Shown here: positions 46,613 through 56,643 of the stretch, piece by piece
Numbering within the stretch: the stretch's first letter is position 1
Layout: every line of letters begins with the position of its first letter
Made by a program: the position numbers and the translations under genes
Notes under the pieces: generated by a model
What the model saw: only the letters and a program-made list of their open reading frames with translations
What the model was told of the DNA's origin: nothing
Databases searched by the model: none
Source of the DNA: Mycobacterium sp. SMC-2
Lineage (GTDB): Bacteria > Actinomycetota > Actinomycetes > Mycobacteriales > Mycobacteriaceae
Assembly (NCBI RefSeq): GCF_025263485.1
Contig: NZ_CP079863.1
Location: forward strand, 1,364,001 to 1,428,000
Reading direction: 5' to 3'
Length of the DNA stretch: 64,000 bases

Positions 46613-48022
46613 GTGCCGTCACACCAATCGCCCGAGACCATAGATGATGGTGAGGTGGTACACAGAGCCTCGCCCCGAGGCCAAGCGCCGGGCCCGCGAC
46701 CGGCGGGGCCGGCCTCGACGGCACCCGGGCGGCCGCACACGTCGCTCGCCGAATCTTTCGCCGGTGCCGACCCGCAGGCCGATGCCGAGCGCCGGGTGGC
46801 GCTGCGTCGGATGAAGGCGGTGGCGCTGGGCTTCCTGATCGGCGCCACCGGCCTGTTCCTGGCCTGCCGGTGGGCGCAGGCCCATACCGGCCTGGGCGCC
46901 TGGGTCGGCTACGTCGGTGCCGCCGCGGAGGCCGGAATGGTGGGCGCGCTGGCCGACTGGTTCGCGGTGACGGCGCTGTTCAGGCATCCGCTGGGCATCC
47001 CCATCCCGCACACCGCGATCATCAAGCGCAAGAAGGACCAGCTCGGCGAGGGCCTGGGAACCTTCGTGCGGGAGAACTTCCTGTCGCCCCCGGTGGTGGA
47101 GACCAAGCTGCGGGACGCCGAAGTACCCGGACGGCTCGGCAAGTGGCTGTCGCAGGCTTCGCACGCCGAACGGGTGGCCGGCGAGACAGCCACTGTGCTG
47201 CGGGTGCTGGTGGAGCTGCTGCGCGACGACGACGTCCAGCAGGTGATCGACCGGATGATCGTGCGCCGCATCGCCGAACCGCAGTGGGGGCCGCCGGTCG
47301 GGCGGGTGTTGGCCACCCTGCTGGCCGAGAACCGGCAGGAGGCCCTGATCCAGTTGCTGGCCGACCGGGCCTTCCAGTGGTCGCTGAACGCCGGCGAGGT
47401 GATCCAGCGGGTGGTCGAGCGCGACTCGCCGACCTGGTCGCCGCGCTTCGTCGACCACCTGGTCGGCGACCGCATCCACCGTGAACTGATGGATTTCACC
47501 GACAAGGTGCGGCGCAATCCCGATCACGAACTGCGCCGGTCGGCGACCCGGTTCCTGTTCGACTTCGCGGGCGACCTGCAACACGACGCAGAAACCATCG
47601 CGCGCGCAGACGCGATCAAAGAGCAGCTGATGGCGCGCGACGAGATCGCCAACGCCGCCGCGACGGCCTGGAAGACGCTGAAACGGCTGGTGCTCGAGGG
47701 CGTGGACGACCCGTCCAGCACGCTGCGTACGCGGATCACCGACACGGTGGTCCGCATCGGCGACTCGCTGCGCGACGACGCCGAGCTACGCGACAAGGTG
47801 GACAACTGGATCGTGCGGGCCGCCCAGCACCTGGTTTCGCAGTACGGGGTGGAGATCACAGCGATCATCACCGACACCATCGAGCGCTGGGACGCTGAGG
47901 AGGCCAGTCGGCGCATCGAGCTGCACGTCGGCCGTGACCTGCAGTTCATCCGGATCAACGGAACCGTGGTCGGCTCGTTGGCGGGGCTGGTGATCTACGC
48001 CGTCGCGCAGTTGTTTTTCTAG
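46613..48022 (+). CDS. DUF445 membrane protein, Rv0473-like
   Basis: The up to 469-residue protein has one N-terminal membrane segment (AVALGFLIGATGLFLACRWA), the DUF445 signature GAAAEAGMVGALADWFAVTALF, HPLGIPIPHTAII, then a long helical region, and a C-terminal membrane anchor (GTVVGSLAGLVIYAVAQLFF). The GTG at 46613 is the longest start; GTG 46655 would give about 455 residues, as in Rv0473 (456). The function is unknown; the two anchors suggest an envelope-associated coiled protein. Confidence 0.82.
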   Translation: MPSHQSPETIDDGEVVHRASPRGQAPGPRPAGPASTAPGRPHTSLAESFAGADPQADAERRVALRRMKAVALGFLIGATGLFLACRWAQAHTGLGAWVGYVGAAAEAGMVGALADWFAVTALFRHPLGIPIPHTAIIKRKKDQLGEGLGTFVRENFLSPPVVETKLRDAEVPGRLGKWLSQASHAERVAGETATVLRVLVELLRDDDVQQVIDRMIVRRIAEPQWGPPVGRVLATLLAENRQEALIQLLADRAFQWSLNAGEVIQRVVERDSPTWSPRFVDHLVGDRIHRELMDFTDKVRRNPDHELRRSATRFLFDFAGDLQHDAETIARADAIKEQLMARDEIANAAATAWKTLKRLVLEGVDDPSSTLRTRITDTVVRIGDSLRDDAELRDKVDNWIVRAAQHLVSQYGVEITAIITDTIERWDAEEASRRIELHVGRDLQFIRINGTVVGSLAGLVIYAVAQLFF

Positions 48023-48031
48023 CAGTGCTAA

Positions 48032-48066
48032 CAAGTGCTTGCAATAGCAAGCACTTGTAGTAGTCT
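48032..48066 (+). promoter_or_regulatory. Perfect palindrome over a putative promoter of the XRE gene
   Basis: CAAGTGCTTGC (48032-48042) and GCAAGCACTTG (48047-48057) are perfect 11-base inverted arms around AATA. They overlap a possible -35 (TTGCAA, 48039-48044) with a TAGTCT -10 (48061-48066) 16 bases on. This is the expected position of an autorepressor operator for the XRE regulator starting at 48096. Confidence 0.65.
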
Positions 48067-48095
48067 GATGGAACACCGACCATCAGGAGCACGCC

Positions 48096-48524
48096 ATGGC
48101 ACCCGAGGAGAAGCTCTCCGCCAAGGTGTCCAACGCCGCCTCCGACATGGCCTCGGACATCGGGAGCTTCATTCGAAGCCAGCGCGAGCTCGCACAGGTC
48201 TCGGTGCGCCAACTCGCGGAGAAGTCCGGGGTTAGCAATCCCTATCTGAGCCAGGTCGAGCGTGGCCTGCGCAAGCCGTCCGCCGACGTGCTTAACCAGA
48301 TCGCGAAGGCGTTGCGGGTGTCCGCCGAGGTGCTCTACGTGCGGGCCGGGATTCTCGAGCCGAGCGACAAGAGTCAGGTGCGTGACGCCGTCATCACCGA
48401 CACCGCGATCACCGAGCGCCAAAAGCAGATTCTGCTCGACATCTACGCATCGTTCACCCAACAAAACGAGTCCAGCGAACCAAGCAACGAGGAGCGTTTC
48501 ACCGAATCCAACGACGACGAGTGA
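48096..48524 (+). CDS. XRE-family transcriptional regulator, Rv0474 ortholog
   Basis: The 142-residue protein has a central helix-turn-helix (VSVRQLAEKSGVSNPYLSQVE) flanked by an N-terminal helix and an acidic Ser/Glu-rich tail. Rv0474 (140 residues) has been reported as a copper-responsive regulator. CAGGAG precedes the ATG. The large palindrome just upstream is a likely own binding site. It precedes hbhA, with a 172-base gap. Confidence 0.9.
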   Translation: MAPEEKLSAKVSNAASDMASDIGSFIRSQRELAQVSVRQLAEKSGVSNPYLSQVERGLRKPSADVLNQIAKALRVSAEVLYVRAGILEPSDKSQVRDAVITDTAITERQKQILLDIYASFTQQNESSEPSNEERFTESNDDE

Positions 48525-48696
48525 GCCAGTCGGTTTCGGCCGCCGCTCTTCCATGTCGCGCCCGTGAGTGGTGATGTATTAATCACCGGCCGCTCGGGTT
48601 ACCCAAGAACAAGTGTGGCGGCCGCCGGCCGGAAAAGGACGCTCGTCTCCGCTTCCACAACAGACACCAAGAACGCCGATAACGAAAGGAAAAACC

Positions 48697-49302
48697 ATGG
48701 CGGACAACACCAACATCGAAGACTTGCGAGCTCCCCTGCTGGCAGCCCTCGGTGCGGCAGACCTGGCCCTGGCGACGGTCAACGAATTGATCGCCAACCT
48801 GCGTGACCGCGCCGAAGAGACCCGCGTCGACACTCGCACCCGGGTGGAGGAGAGCCGGGCTCGCCTGACCAAGTTGCAGGAGGACCTGCCCGAGCAACTG
48901 GGTGAGTTGCGCGAGCGGTTCACCAGCGAGGAACTGCGCAAGGCCGCCGAGGGCTACCTGGACGCGGCGACCAACCGCTACAACGAACTGGTCGTGCGGG
49001 GCGAGGCCGCCCTGCAGCGGATCCGCACCCAGACGGGCCTGGACGACGCCTCCGCGCGCGCCGAGGGCTACGTGGACCAGGCCGTCGAGCTGACCCAGGA
49101 GGCGCTGGGCACCGTCGCGTCGCAGACCCGCGCGGTCGGTGAGCGCGCGGCCAAGCTGGTCGGCATCGAGCTGCCCAAGAAGTCCGACGAGACGGCCAAG
49201 AAGGCTCAGAAGGCCGTCGCGAAGAAGGCCCCGGCGAAGAAGGCCCCGGCCAAGAAGGCTCCCGCCAAGAAGGCGGCCGCCAAGAAGGTCACCCAGAAGT
49301 AA
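48697..49302 (+). CDS. hbhA: Heparin-binding hemagglutinin HbhA
   Basis: The 201-residue surface adhesin starts [20 protein letters not shown] and has a long coiled-coil (residues about 30-110, [20 protein letters not shown]) and a Lys/Ala-rich C-terminal tail of repeated KKAPA units ([20 protein letters not shown]), the heparin-binding part that is methylated in M. tuberculosis. Rv0475 is 199 residues. GAAAGGAAAAACC precedes the start. A perfect terminator hairpin follows. Confidence 0.96.
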   Translation: MADNTNIEDLRAPLLAALGAADLALATVNELIANLRDRAEETRVDTRTRVEESRARLTKLQEDLPEQLGELRERFTSEELRKAAEGYLDAATNRYNELVVRGEAALQRIRTQTGLDDASARAEGYVDQAVELTQEALGTVASQTRAVGERAAKLVGIELPKKSDETAKKAQKAVAKKAPAKKAPAKKAPAKKAAAKKVTQK

Positions 49303-49314
49303 GTCACGACGGCC

Positions 49315-49347
49315 GACTCGGAGTCGTCCTTCGGACGACTCCGAGTC
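49315..49347 (+). terminator. Terminator hairpin after hbhA
   Basis: GACTCGGAGTCGTCC and GGACGACTCCGAGTC pair perfectly over 15 bases around a TTC loop, 13 bases after the hbhA stop. The T-run is weak (GACGTTTGG), as often in mycobacteria. Confidence 0.82.
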
Positions 49348-49381
49348 GACGTTTGGGACGGCGCCCGCATACGCTTAAGGC

Positions 49382-49669
49382 GTGAGCCACCTCGTGGGTA
49401 CCGTCATGTTGGTCTTGCAGATCGCCGTCTTGGTCACGGCGGTCTACGCGTTCGTGCACGCCGCGCTACAGCGGCCCGACGCTTACACCGCGGCCGAAAA
49501 GCTGACCAAGCCCGTGTGGTTGGTGATCCTCGGTCTGGCCGTCGCCCTGACGTCCATCCTGAGTTTTGTTTTCGGGGTGCTCGGGATGGCGATCGCAGCG
49601 TGCGCCGCCGGGGTGTACCTGGTCGACGTGCGGCCGAAACTTCTGGAAATCCAAGGTAAGTCGCGCTAG
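49382..49669 (+). CDS. DUF2516 small membrane protein, Rv0476-like
   Basis: The 95-residue protein has two or three helices ([55 protein letters not shown]) and ends [13 protein letters not shown]. It matches Rv0476 in place and size. The GTG at 49382 follows the hbhA terminator closely. The function is unknown. Confidence 0.8.
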   Translation: MSHLVGTVMLVLQIAVLVTAVYAFVHAALQRPDAYTAAEKLTKPVWLVILGLAVALTSILSFVFGVLGMAIAACAAGVYLVDVRPKLLEIQGKSR

Positions 49670-49679
49670 CGCCGGCGGG

Positions 49680-50096
49680 ATGAAAACCCTGCTGACGGCG
49701 CCCGCCGTGGTGCTGCTGGCGCTCTGGGGTCCGCTGGGCACCGGCGCGGCGGACCCGGTTACGGTGTCTCCGCCCTTCATCGACCACACCGAATGGGCGC
49801 AGTGGTCCGGCCTGGACAGCCTGCGCGTTTTCCCGACACCGTCGGGGCGGCTGGCCGCTTCCGGGCAGCCCGGAAACGCCGCCCTCGCCGACGAGGCGTG
49901 GGCCGAGGTGTTGGCGCTGGCGCCGGCCGCCGACACCGCCGGCATGCGCGCGCAGTTCATCTGCCACTGGCAGTTGGCCGAGTTGGTGGAGCCCGGCAAG
50001 GCCAGCTGGAACCTGGAGCCGTGGCGCCCGGTCGTCGACGATGCCGATATGGTCGCCTCCGGGTGTAATCCCGGCGCTCCCGAAGAAAGGTTCTAG
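49680..50096 (+). CDS. Secreted protein, DUF2599-type, Rv0477-like
   Basis: The 138-residue protein has a signal peptide ([21 protein letters not shown]) and a mature domain with SVSP-like start ([19 protein letters not shown]) and two cysteines (QFICHWQL and ASGCNPGA) likely to form a disulfide. The position matches Rv0477. Its stop overlaps the deoC start by one base, which suggests co-transcription. The function is unknown. Confidence 0.8.
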   Translation: MKTLLTAPAVVLLALWGPLGTGAADPVTVSPPFIDHTEWAQWSGLDSLRVFPTPSGRLAASGQPGNAALADEAWAEVLALAPAADTAGMRAQFICHWQLAELVEPGKASWNLEPWRPVVDDADMVASGCNPGAPEERF

Positions 50097-50785
50097 TGGC
50101 GAGCAAACTCACCCGTGAGCAGCTGGCGGCGATGGTCGACCACACCCTGCTCAAGCCCGAGGCCACCGAGGCGGACGTGGCCGCCCTGATCGCCGAGGCC
50201 GCCGAATTAGGCGTCTACGCGGCGTGCGTGTCGCCGTCGATGGTCCCGGCCGCGGTGCGGGCCGGGGGAGGCGTTCGGGTGGCGAGCGTCGCGGGTTTCC
50301 CGTCGGGCAAGCACGTTTCGGCGGTCAAGGCGCACGAGGCCCAACAGGCCGTGGCATCCGGTGCCGCCGAGGTCGACATGGTCATCGACATCGGCGCCGC
50401 GCTGGCGGGAGACATCGGCGCGGTGCGGGCCGACATCGCGGCCGTACGCGCCGCCATGGACCGCGAGGAGGCCGGCCGCGTGCTGAAGGTGATCGTGGAG
50501 TCGGCGGTGCTGTTGTCGGGGACGGACGAGGACACGCTCGTGCGGGTGTGTCGCGCTGCCGAGGACGCCGGCGCCGACTTCGTCAAGACCTCGACCGGGT
50601 TCCATCCCGCGGGCGGCGCCTCGGTGCGTGCGGTCACCGTGATGAGCCAGGCCGTCGGCGGCCGGTTGGGCGTCAAGGCCAGCGGCGGCATCCGCACCGC
50701 CGCCGACGCGCTCGCGATGCTGGAGGCGGGCGCCACGCGGCTGGGCCTATCCGGCACCCGGGCGGTGCTCGACGGGCTTGATTAG
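50096..50785 (+). CDS. deoC: Deoxyribose-phosphate aldolase
   Basis: The 229-residue class I aldolase cleaves 2-deoxyribose-5-phosphate to glyceraldehyde-3-phosphate and acetaldehyde. Recognisable parts are [28 protein letters not shown] and the Schiff-base lysine in [14 protein letters not shown] second Lys in [11 protein letters not shown] completes the active site. The start is a GTG overlapping the preceding stop. It matches Rv0478 (224 residues). Confidence 0.95.
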   Translation: MASKLTREQLAAMVDHTLLKPEATEADVAALIAEAAELGVYAACVSPSMVPAAVRAGGGVRVASVAGFPSGKHVSAVKAHEAQQAVASGAAEVDMVIDIGAALAGDIGAVRADIAAVRAAMDREEAGRVLKVIVESAVLLSGTDEDTLVRVCRAAEDAGADFVKTSTGFHPAGGASVRAVTVMSQAVGGRLGVKASGGIRTAADALAMLEAGATRLGLSGTRAVLDGLD

Positions 50786-50795
50786 GTCCCCCGCG

Positions 50796-51836
50796 TCAGA
50801 GGTTGGCGAAGCAGGGGTCGTTGCTGTTGCCGGCGGGGATGCTGGCGTTCTGCGTCGAGAAGTGGCTGACGACACCGTCGTTGGTGACCTGCACGCTGTC
50901 CGCGTGGATGCCCAACGGGTAGTTCTTGGTGAAATTCGAGGTGAAGTCGTCCAGCGTCGACTGCACCGACTCCTTGGGCATCGTGAAGCCGAGCGCGTTG
51001 AAGCTGACGATCTGCAGCTGCAGGCCGGTGCCCGACACCACCGGCTTGGTGGTGAGGTTGTCCAGCATGCCCTTCAGCTCGATGGTGCCGTCGGCGGGGT
51101 GGGTGGTCACGGTGTTGGTGACGAAGGGGCCCAGCACGGGAATCGCGTTTTGGACCGATTCCTTGATCCCGTCGGACGTCCAGGTGACCTTCGCCTCCAG
51201 CGACCCGATGGTGCCCTTGGAGTCCTGGGTTCTGTTGAGCTGGACGTCGCGGATGTTGATGTCGATCTTCATGCCCTTGGCATCGCGGACCTGGTTCCCC
51301 GCCGTCGACACCGAGATGTTGGTGTAGTGCTTGGTGAGCTGCTGCCACAGCATCAACGGCGCCACCCCGAACGACGCGGTGGCCTGGTCCTTGACCTCGC
51401 ACGCCACCGCCTCGGCGACCTTGCTGTTGGCGACGTGACGGACGTACAGCTCGCCGCCGACCAGGGCGGCGATCACCAGGCACGCGACGATGATGCAGAC
51501 CAGCACGACGGACAGCGGGTCACGGAAACGCCGCTTCTTCTTCCCCTGGGCCGGCTCCTCGCCGGGGGTGGGCAGCTTGTCCGTTTGCCCCGCGGGCGGG
51601 GCGGGCGGAGGCGGCGGCGGGTAGTCGGGCCGCTGCATGTTCGGCGGGGGCGTGGCGATCCGTTCGGTCTGACCCGGCGGCGGACCCGCAGCCGGCGGCG
51701 GCGGCGCTGTTGCCGGGCCACCGGTGTTGATCCGCTCGGTCGGCCGCTCGGTGGGGGGCTGGCCGAAAGGGCCTTCGTTGCCGGGACGGCCCCACGGCGA
51801 CGGGTCGGAGTTCGGTGGTCCTTGTGGGTTCGTCAC
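50796..51836 (-). CDS. Membrane-anchored DUF2993 protein, Rv0479c-like
   Basis: The 346-residue protein has a Pro/Gly-rich cytoplasmic N-terminus of about 120 residues (PPAAGPPPGQTERI; PPPPPPAPPAGQTDKL), one membrane helix (DPLSVVLVCIIVACLVIAAL) and an extracytoplasmic DUF2993 domain. Rv0479c is 348 residues. DUF2993 includes the lipoglycan factor LmeA, but no such role is established for this subgroup. The GTG start overlaps the nitrilase stop (GTGA), giving a coupled pair. Confidence 0.85.
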   Translation of the reverse strand: MTNPQGPPNSDPSPWGRPGNEGPFGQPPTERPTERINTGGPATAPPPPAAGPPPGQTERIATPPPNMQRPDYPPPPPPAPPAGQTDKLPTPGEEPAQGKKKRRFRDPLSVVLVCIIVACLVIAALVGGELYVRHVANSKVAEAVACEVKDQATASFGVAPLMLWQQLTKHYTNISVSTAGNQVRDAKGMKIDINIRDVQLNRTQDSKGTIGSLEAKVTWTSDGIKESVQNAIPVLGPFVTNTVTTHPADGTIELKGMLDNLTTKPVVSGTGLQLQIVSFNALGFTMPKESVQSTLDDFTSNFTKNYPLGIHADSVQVTNDGVVSHFSTQNASIPAGNSNDPCFANL

Positions 51837-52663
51837 CCGACCGATTCTGCCCTATCGAGCTGAGCGAAATCTGAGTGGTTGCGGAGCACCGCGATGCTCT
51901 TGCGGGCCTCGGCGACCCGATCGGCGTCGATGTCGGCGACCACCAACTGCGGTGCGGAGCCCGCCGACGCGACGACTTCGCCGAATGGGGAGGCCACCAG
52001 GCTGCCGCCCACCCCGGTGGGCGCGCCCGACGCGGTCAGCGACTCGCCCGGGTCGGCCTGGCCTACGGCGGCGACGTAGCTCATCGAGTCGAGCGCGCGG
52101 GCTCGCGCCAGCAGCGTCCACTGGTCGAGCTTGCCGGGACCCGCGCCCCAGGACGCACAGACGGCGATGAGGTGGGCGCCCCGGCGGGCCAGCTCGGTGT
52201 ACAGCGCCGGGAAGCGGATGTCGTAGCAGACGGTCAACCCCACCCGGACACCCGCGACCGTGATCACCACCGGCTCGCGGCCGGGCGCGACGGTGCGCGA
52301 CTCGGTGAAGCCGAAGGCGTCGTAGAGGTGGATCTTGTCGTAGTGCGTGTTTGGCTCGTTCGGATTGCCCGGACCGGCCGCGATCAGCGTGTTCCGTACC
52401 CGGCCGTCCCCGGACGGGGTGAACATGCCGGCGATCACCGTGATCCCGCAGTCGGTCGCGATCCGCCGCACACCGGCGGCCCACGGCCCGTCGACCGGCT
52501 CGGCGATCGGCGCCAGTGGAACCCCGAACCGGCACATGGTGGCCTCCGGAAACACCACCAACTCCGCGCCCGCGTCGGCGGCCCGGGCGCTGTTCTCGCG
52601 CACCAGGTCTAGGTTGGCGGCCGGATCGGTGCCGCTGAGGATTTGCGCCAACGCGATTCGCAT
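51833..52663 (-). CDS. Carbon-nitrogen hydrolase (nitrilase superfamily), Rv0480c-like
   Basis: The 276-residue amidase has the Glu-Lys-Cys triad: Glu in VVFPEATMCR, Lys in YDKIHLYDAF and Cys in VGLTVCYDIRFPALY. The arrangement is that of Nit/deaminated glutathione amidase or omega-amidase-like proteins. It is cytoplasmic. It overlaps the DUF2993 gene downstream and lies 25 bases after the DUF2505 gene. Confidence 0.9.
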   Translation of the reverse strand: MRIALAQILSGTDPAANLDLVRENSARAADAGAELVVFPEATMCRFGVPLAPIAEPVDGPWAAGVRRIATDCGITVIAGMFTPSGDGRVRNTLIAAGPGNPNEPNTHYDKIHLYDAFGFTESRTVAPGREPVVITVAGVRVGLTVCYDIRFPALYTELARRGAHLIAVCASWGAGPGKLDQWTLLARARALDSMSYVAAVGQADPGESLTASGAPTGVGGSLVASPFGEVVASAGSAPQLVVADIDADRVAEARKSIAVLRNHSDFAQLDRAESVG

Positions 52664-52688
52664 GGGCGCCAGCTTAGGCTCGGCGCCC

Positions 52689-53213
52689 TCACGCCATTCT
52701 GGCGATCCACTCCGTGGTGAACCGTTGCTCTGCCGCCACCAACTCGGAAAGCCGGGTGCCGATGATGTTCTCCAGCTTGCCGCCGATGATCGGGACGCGC
52801 ACCTGGACGGTGGCCCGGAATGTCAGTCGGGCGCCGCCGGTCTCGTGAATGGGCGACAGCATTGCGGTGCCGGTCAGATTCACCGGGGCGTCCAGAATCG
52901 AGCCGACCACCGAACCTTGCGCGGCGCCGTCGGCGACCGGTCCCCAGCTCTCCTCGCGCCTGATGCGCAGATCGCCGCTGTGCAGTTGCGTGACCATCCC
53001 GGGCAGCTTGTGACTCTGGATCACCTGCACGGTGACGACCTCGACGGTGTCGTCGTTACCGGTTTCGCCACCGACCCGCATCGACTCCAGCGTGGCGAAG
53101 TCCACACCGGATCCGGCCAGCCGTGCCCGCCAATAGCTCTCGTCCGTGAACGCCCGATGCACCTCTTCAACGCTGCCGTGGTAGTCGGCGGACAAGTCGA
53201 ATGAACGCGGCAT
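52689..53213 (-). CDS. DUF2505 (SRPBCC-like) protein, Rv0481c ortholog
   Basis: The 174-residue protein equals Rv0481c in length and is a DUF2505 lipid-binding-like domain (FDLSADYHGSVEEVHRAFTD; VRVPIIGGKLENIIGTRL). No catalytic residues are known. It is divergent from murB, with 26 bases between starts, and heads a three-gene unit with the nitrilase and DUF2993 genes. Confidence 0.85.
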   Translation of the reverse strand: MPRSFDLSADYHGSVEEVHRAFTDESYWRARLAGSGVDFATLESMRVGGETGNDDTVEVVTVQVIQSHKLPGMVTQLHSGDLRIRREESWGPVADGAAQGSVVGSILDAPVNLTGTAMLSPIHETGGARLTFRATVQVRVPIIGGKLENIIGTRLSELVAAEQRFTTEWIARMA

Positions 53214-53239
53214 AGCAGGTGAGGCTACCGTTACGGGCC

Positions 53240-54337
53240 ATGAAATCCAGCGACGCCGGTTCCACGTTCGCCGGCGCGCACGTCGCCGAAGCGGTGCCGC
53301 TCGCGCCGCTGACGACGTTGCGGGTGGGGCCGGTCGCGCGCCGCCTGATCACCTGCACCAGCACGGAACAGGTGGTGGCCGTGGTGCGGGAGCTGGATGC
53401 CGAAAGCCGTGGGGGAGAACGCTCCCCGGTGTTGGTGTTCGCCGGCGGCTCCAATCTGGTGATCGCCGACACCCTGACCGGCCTCACGGCGGTGCGGCTG
53501 GCCAACAGCGGCATCAGCGTCGACGGCAACCTGGTGCGCGCGGAGGCGGGCGCGGTGTGGGACGACGTCGTGGTCCGCGCCATCGAGCACGGTCTGGGTG
53601 GGCTGGAATGCCTGTCCGGCATTCCCGGTTCGGCCGGGGCCACCCCGGTGCAAAACGTCGGGGCCTACGGTGCCGAAGTCTCCGACACCATCACCCGGGT
53701 CCGGATATTGGACCGCGGCAGCGGGGCGGTCCGCTGGGTGCCTGGCGGCGAGCTCGGCTTCGGCTACCGCACCAGCGTGCTCAAGCAGGCCGGCCCCGAA
53801 ACCCCTTGGGTGGTACTGGAAGTCGAGTTCGCGCTGGACGCCTCGGGTGCCAGCGCGCCGCTGCGCTACGGCGAACTGGCCGCCGCGCTGGGCTTGAGCG
53901 GCGGCGAGCGCGCCAACCCGCGGGCGGTCCGCCATGCGGTGCTGACGCTGCGGGGCCGCAAGGGCATGGTGCTCGACGCGGGTGACCACGACACCTGGAG
54001 CGTGGGTTCGTTCTTCACCAATCCCGTGGTCGCACCCGAGGTGTACGAGCGGCTGGCCGAAAGCGTGGCCGGGCCGGTCCCGCACTACCCGGCGCCGGAC
54101 GGCGTCAAGCTGGCCGCCGGCTGGCTCGTGGAGCGGGCCGGCTTCGCAAAGGGTTACCCCGACGACCCGACGGCGCGGTGCCGGCTGTCCACCAAGCACG
54201 CACTGGCGCTCACCAACCGCGGCGGAGCCACCGCCGAAGAGGTGATCGCGCTGGCCCGCGCCATCCGCGACGGGGTCCGTGATGTGTTTGGTGTCACATT
54301 GCAACCCGAGCCGGTCCTGCTCGGCTGCAGGCTGTAG
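53240..54337 (+). CDS. murB: UDP-N-acetylenolpyruvoylglucosamine reductase
   Basis: The 365-residue flavoenzyme makes UDP-MurNAc for peptidoglycan. FAD-binding blocks are [11 protein letters not shown] and [20 protein letters not shown]; the active-site Ser is in [10 protein letters not shown] and the final Glu in LQPEPVLLG. Rv0482 is 369 residues and starts MKRSG; here [14 protein letters not shown] was chosen over a GTG seven codons upstream. lprQ, another wall gene, follows after 70 bases. Confidence 0.96.
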   Translation: MKSSDAGSTFAGAHVAEAVPLAPLTTLRVGPVARRLITCTSTEQVVAVVRELDAESRGGERSPVLVFAGGSNLVIADTLTGLTAVRLANSGISVDGNLVRAEAGAVWDDVVVRAIEHGLGGLECLSGIPGSAGATPVQNVGAYGAEVSDTITRVRILDRGSGAVRWVPGGELGFGYRTSVLKQAGPETPWVVLEVEFALDASGASAPLRYGELAAALGLSGGERANPRAVRHAVLTLRGRKGMVLDAGDHDTWSVGSFFTNPVVAPEVYERLAESVAGPVPHYPAPDGVKLAAGWLVERAGFAKGYPDDPTARCRLSTKHALALTNRGGATAEEVIALARAIRDGVRDVFGVTLQPEPVLLGCRL

Positions 54338-54407
54338 CTCCGAATCGTTCGAACGCCGGATTTGTCGCGGCGGGCGCGCCGGAATTTGCCCGGTATCTTT
54401 GACTTTC

Positions 54408-55736
54408 GTGAGCATGTCGCGCAGCCCGCAGCCGGTCAACCGGCGCGTGGCCCTGGCGAGCCTCGGACTGGGTGTGTTCGCCCCCAGCGTGTTGGCCGCG
54501 TGCGGTGGCCCCGCGGGCAAGCAGGCCGAGAAGAAGGAGCGGCGGCCGGCGCCGAAACTGAAGTTCCAGCCGGCCGATGCGGCCGAGAACGTGGTGCCGA
54601 TCGCCCCGATCAGCGTCGAGATCAGCGACGGCTGGTTCCAGCGCGTCGCGCTGACGAATTCCGCGGGCAAGGCCGTGGCGGGCAAGTTCAACTCCGACCG
54701 CACCGTCTACAGCACCACCGAGCCCCTGGGCTACGACGCGACCTACACGTGGAGCGGCTCGGCCGTCGGGCACGACGGCAAGGCGGTCCCGGTCACGGGC
54801 AAGTTCACCACCGTGTCGCCCACCAAGAAGATCAGCGGGTCATTCCAGTTGGCCGACGGTCAGACGGTCGGGGTGGCGGCGCCGATCATCATCCAGTTCG
54901 ACGCGCCGATCACCGACAAGGCTTCCGTGGAGAAGGCGCTGACCGTCACCACGAATCCGCCCGTCGAGGGCAGCTGGGCGTGGCTGCCCGACGAGGCGCA
55001 GGGCGCACGCGTGCACTACCGCACCCGCGAGTACTACCCCGCGGGCACCACCGTCAACGTCGACGCGAAGCTGTACGGCCTGCCGTTCGGCGACAGCGCG
55101 TACGGCGCCGAGGACATCTCGTTGAACATCCAGATCGGCCGCCGGCAGGTGGTGAAGGCCGAGGTCACGTCGCACCGCATCCAGGTGGTCAGGGACGAAG
55201 GCGTCATCATGGACTTCCCGTGCAGCTACGGCGAGGCCGACAAGGCGCGCAACGTCACTCGCAACGGCATCCACGTGGTCACCGAGAAGTACGCGGACTT
55301 CTACATGTCCAACCCCGCCGCCGGCTACAGCCACGTGCACGAGCGTTGGGCCGTCCGGATCTCCAACAACGGCGAGTTCATCCACGCCAACCCGGCGAGC
55401 GCGGGCGCGCAGGGCAACACCAACGTCACCAACGGCTGCATCAACCTGTCGACCGGCGACGCCGAGCAGTACTTCGAGTCGGCGATCTACGGCGACCCGG
55501 TGGAAGTGACGGGCAGCAGCATTCAGCTGTCCTACTCCGACGGCGACATCTGGGACTGGGCCGTCGACTGGGACACCTGGGTGGCCATGTCGGCGCTGCC
55601 GCCGCCCACCGCGCGCCCGCCGTCCACCCAGATTCCCGTCACCGCGCCGGTCACGCCGTCGACCGCGCCGAGCCTGTCCGGGACGCCCACGACCACGACC
55701 ACCTCTGCCGGCCCGGGGACTAGCCCCGGCGGTTGA
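54408..55736 (+). CDS. lprQ: L,D-transpeptidase lipoprotein LprQ (LdtMt5-like)
   Basis: The 442-residue lipoprotein has a signal peptide with lipobox VLAAC, two Ig-like domains and a YkuD catalytic domain with His in [10 protein letters not shown] and Cys in [18 protein letters not shown]. It forms 3-3 crosslinks in peptidoglycan. LdtMt5 (Rv0483, 451 residues) also has this modified motif with Asn-Gly-Cys. A Pro/Thr-rich tail follows ([20 protein letters not shown]). The start could also be ATG 54414. Confidence 0.95.
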   Translation: MSMSRSPQPVNRRVALASLGLGVFAPSVLAACGGPAGKQAEKKERRPAPKLKFQPADAAENVVPIAPISVEISDGWFQRVALTNSAGKAVAGKFNSDRTVYSTTEPLGYDATYTWSGSAVGHDGKAVPVTGKFTTVSPTKKISGSFQLADGQTVGVAAPIIIQFDAPITDKASVEKALTVTTNPPVEGSWAWLPDEAQGARVHYRTREYYPAGTTVNVDAKLYGLPFGDSAYGAEDISLNIQIGRRQVVKAEVTSHRIQVVRDEGVIMDFPCSYGEADKARNVTRNGIHVVTEKYADFYMSNPAAGYSHVHERWAVRISNNGEFIHANPASAGAQGNTNVTNGCINLSTGDAEQYFESAIYGDPVEVTGSSIQLSYSDGDIWDWAVDWDTWVAMSALPPPTARPPSTQIPVTAPVTPSTAPSLSGTPTTTTTSAGPGTSPGG

Positions 55737-56469
55737 ACCGGGTGGCCGACGCCTGGTCGCGCGGCTTCATGACGATCAGGTCGAGGTCGACGTGGGGCGG
55801 CCGGGAGGCCACGAAGCCGATCACCTCGGCGACGTCGGCGGCAACCAGCGGAGTGATGCCGGTGTAGACGGCGTCGGCGCGTTGCTGATCGCCGTCGAAG
55901 CGAACCAGCGAAAACTCCGTCTCGACCGCGCCCGGCGCGATCTCGGTCAGCCGCACCGGCTTACCCAGCAACTCGCCGCGCAGCGTGCGGTGCAGGGCGC
56001 CCTGGGCGTGCTTGGCCGCCGTGTATCCGGCGCCCCCGTCGTAAACCTCAAGTGCGGCAACGGAAGTCACCGTCACGATCAGGCCGTCGCCGGAATCGAT
56101 GAGCCTGGGCAGCAGCGCTCGGGTGACCCGCAGCGTGCCCATCACGTTCGTCTCCCACATCCACCGCCAGTGCTCGAAGTCGGATTCGACGACCGGTGCC
56201 AGGCCGCGGGCGCCGCCGGCGTTGTTTACCAGCACGTCGACCCGGCTCAATTCGCTGGCGAGAGCCGCGACGGCCGCATCGTCCGTGACGTCGGCCACGA
56301 TGGCCGTCCCGCCGATCTCCGTGGCCAGGGCGTTGATCCGGTCCGCCCGGCGAGCCACCGCGACCACGTGAAAGCCCTGTGCGGCAAGGGTCCGGGCCGT
56401 CGCCTCGCCGATCCCGGAGCTGGCCCCCGTGACCACCGCGACCCGTTCATTCCTGACCGATTCAACCAT
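55720..56469 (-). CDS. Short-chain dehydrogenase, Rv0484c ortholog
   Basis: The 249-residue SDR has [12 protein letters not shown] at residues 15-26, VNNAGGARG and the active-site YTAAK. It belongs to the classical YdfG/serine-dehydrogenase-like group, with unknown substrate. Its end overlaps the lprQ end by 17 bases (convergent). The intergenic region to Rv0485-like gene is 174 bases. Confidence 0.9.
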   Translation of the reverse strand: MVESVRNERVAVVTGASSGIGEATARTLAAQGFHVVAVARRADRINALATEIGGTAIVADVTDDAAVAALASELSRVDVLVNNAGGARGLAPVVESDFEHWRWMWETNVMGTLRVTRALLPRLIDSGDGLIVTVTSVAALEVYDGGAGYTAAKHAQGALHRTLRGELLGKPVRLTEIAPGAVETEFSLVRFDGDQQRADAVYTGITPLVAADVAEVIGFVASRPPHVDLDLIVMKPRDQASATRFNRRG

Positions 56470-56643
56470 CGAAGCAACCTTAGTAAACGTGGTAAATTTT
56501 CGGTGTGCTCCACCGCTCCTTGTCCAACATCACCACCGCCTGCACCTGCGCGGCGGGTGCGTGTTGTTGCCGCGCACTTTGCCGCTCCTGATTTTCAGGT
56601 GTGGCCGAAGACCGGCCGGTAAATCTCGGACAAAAGGACGATC

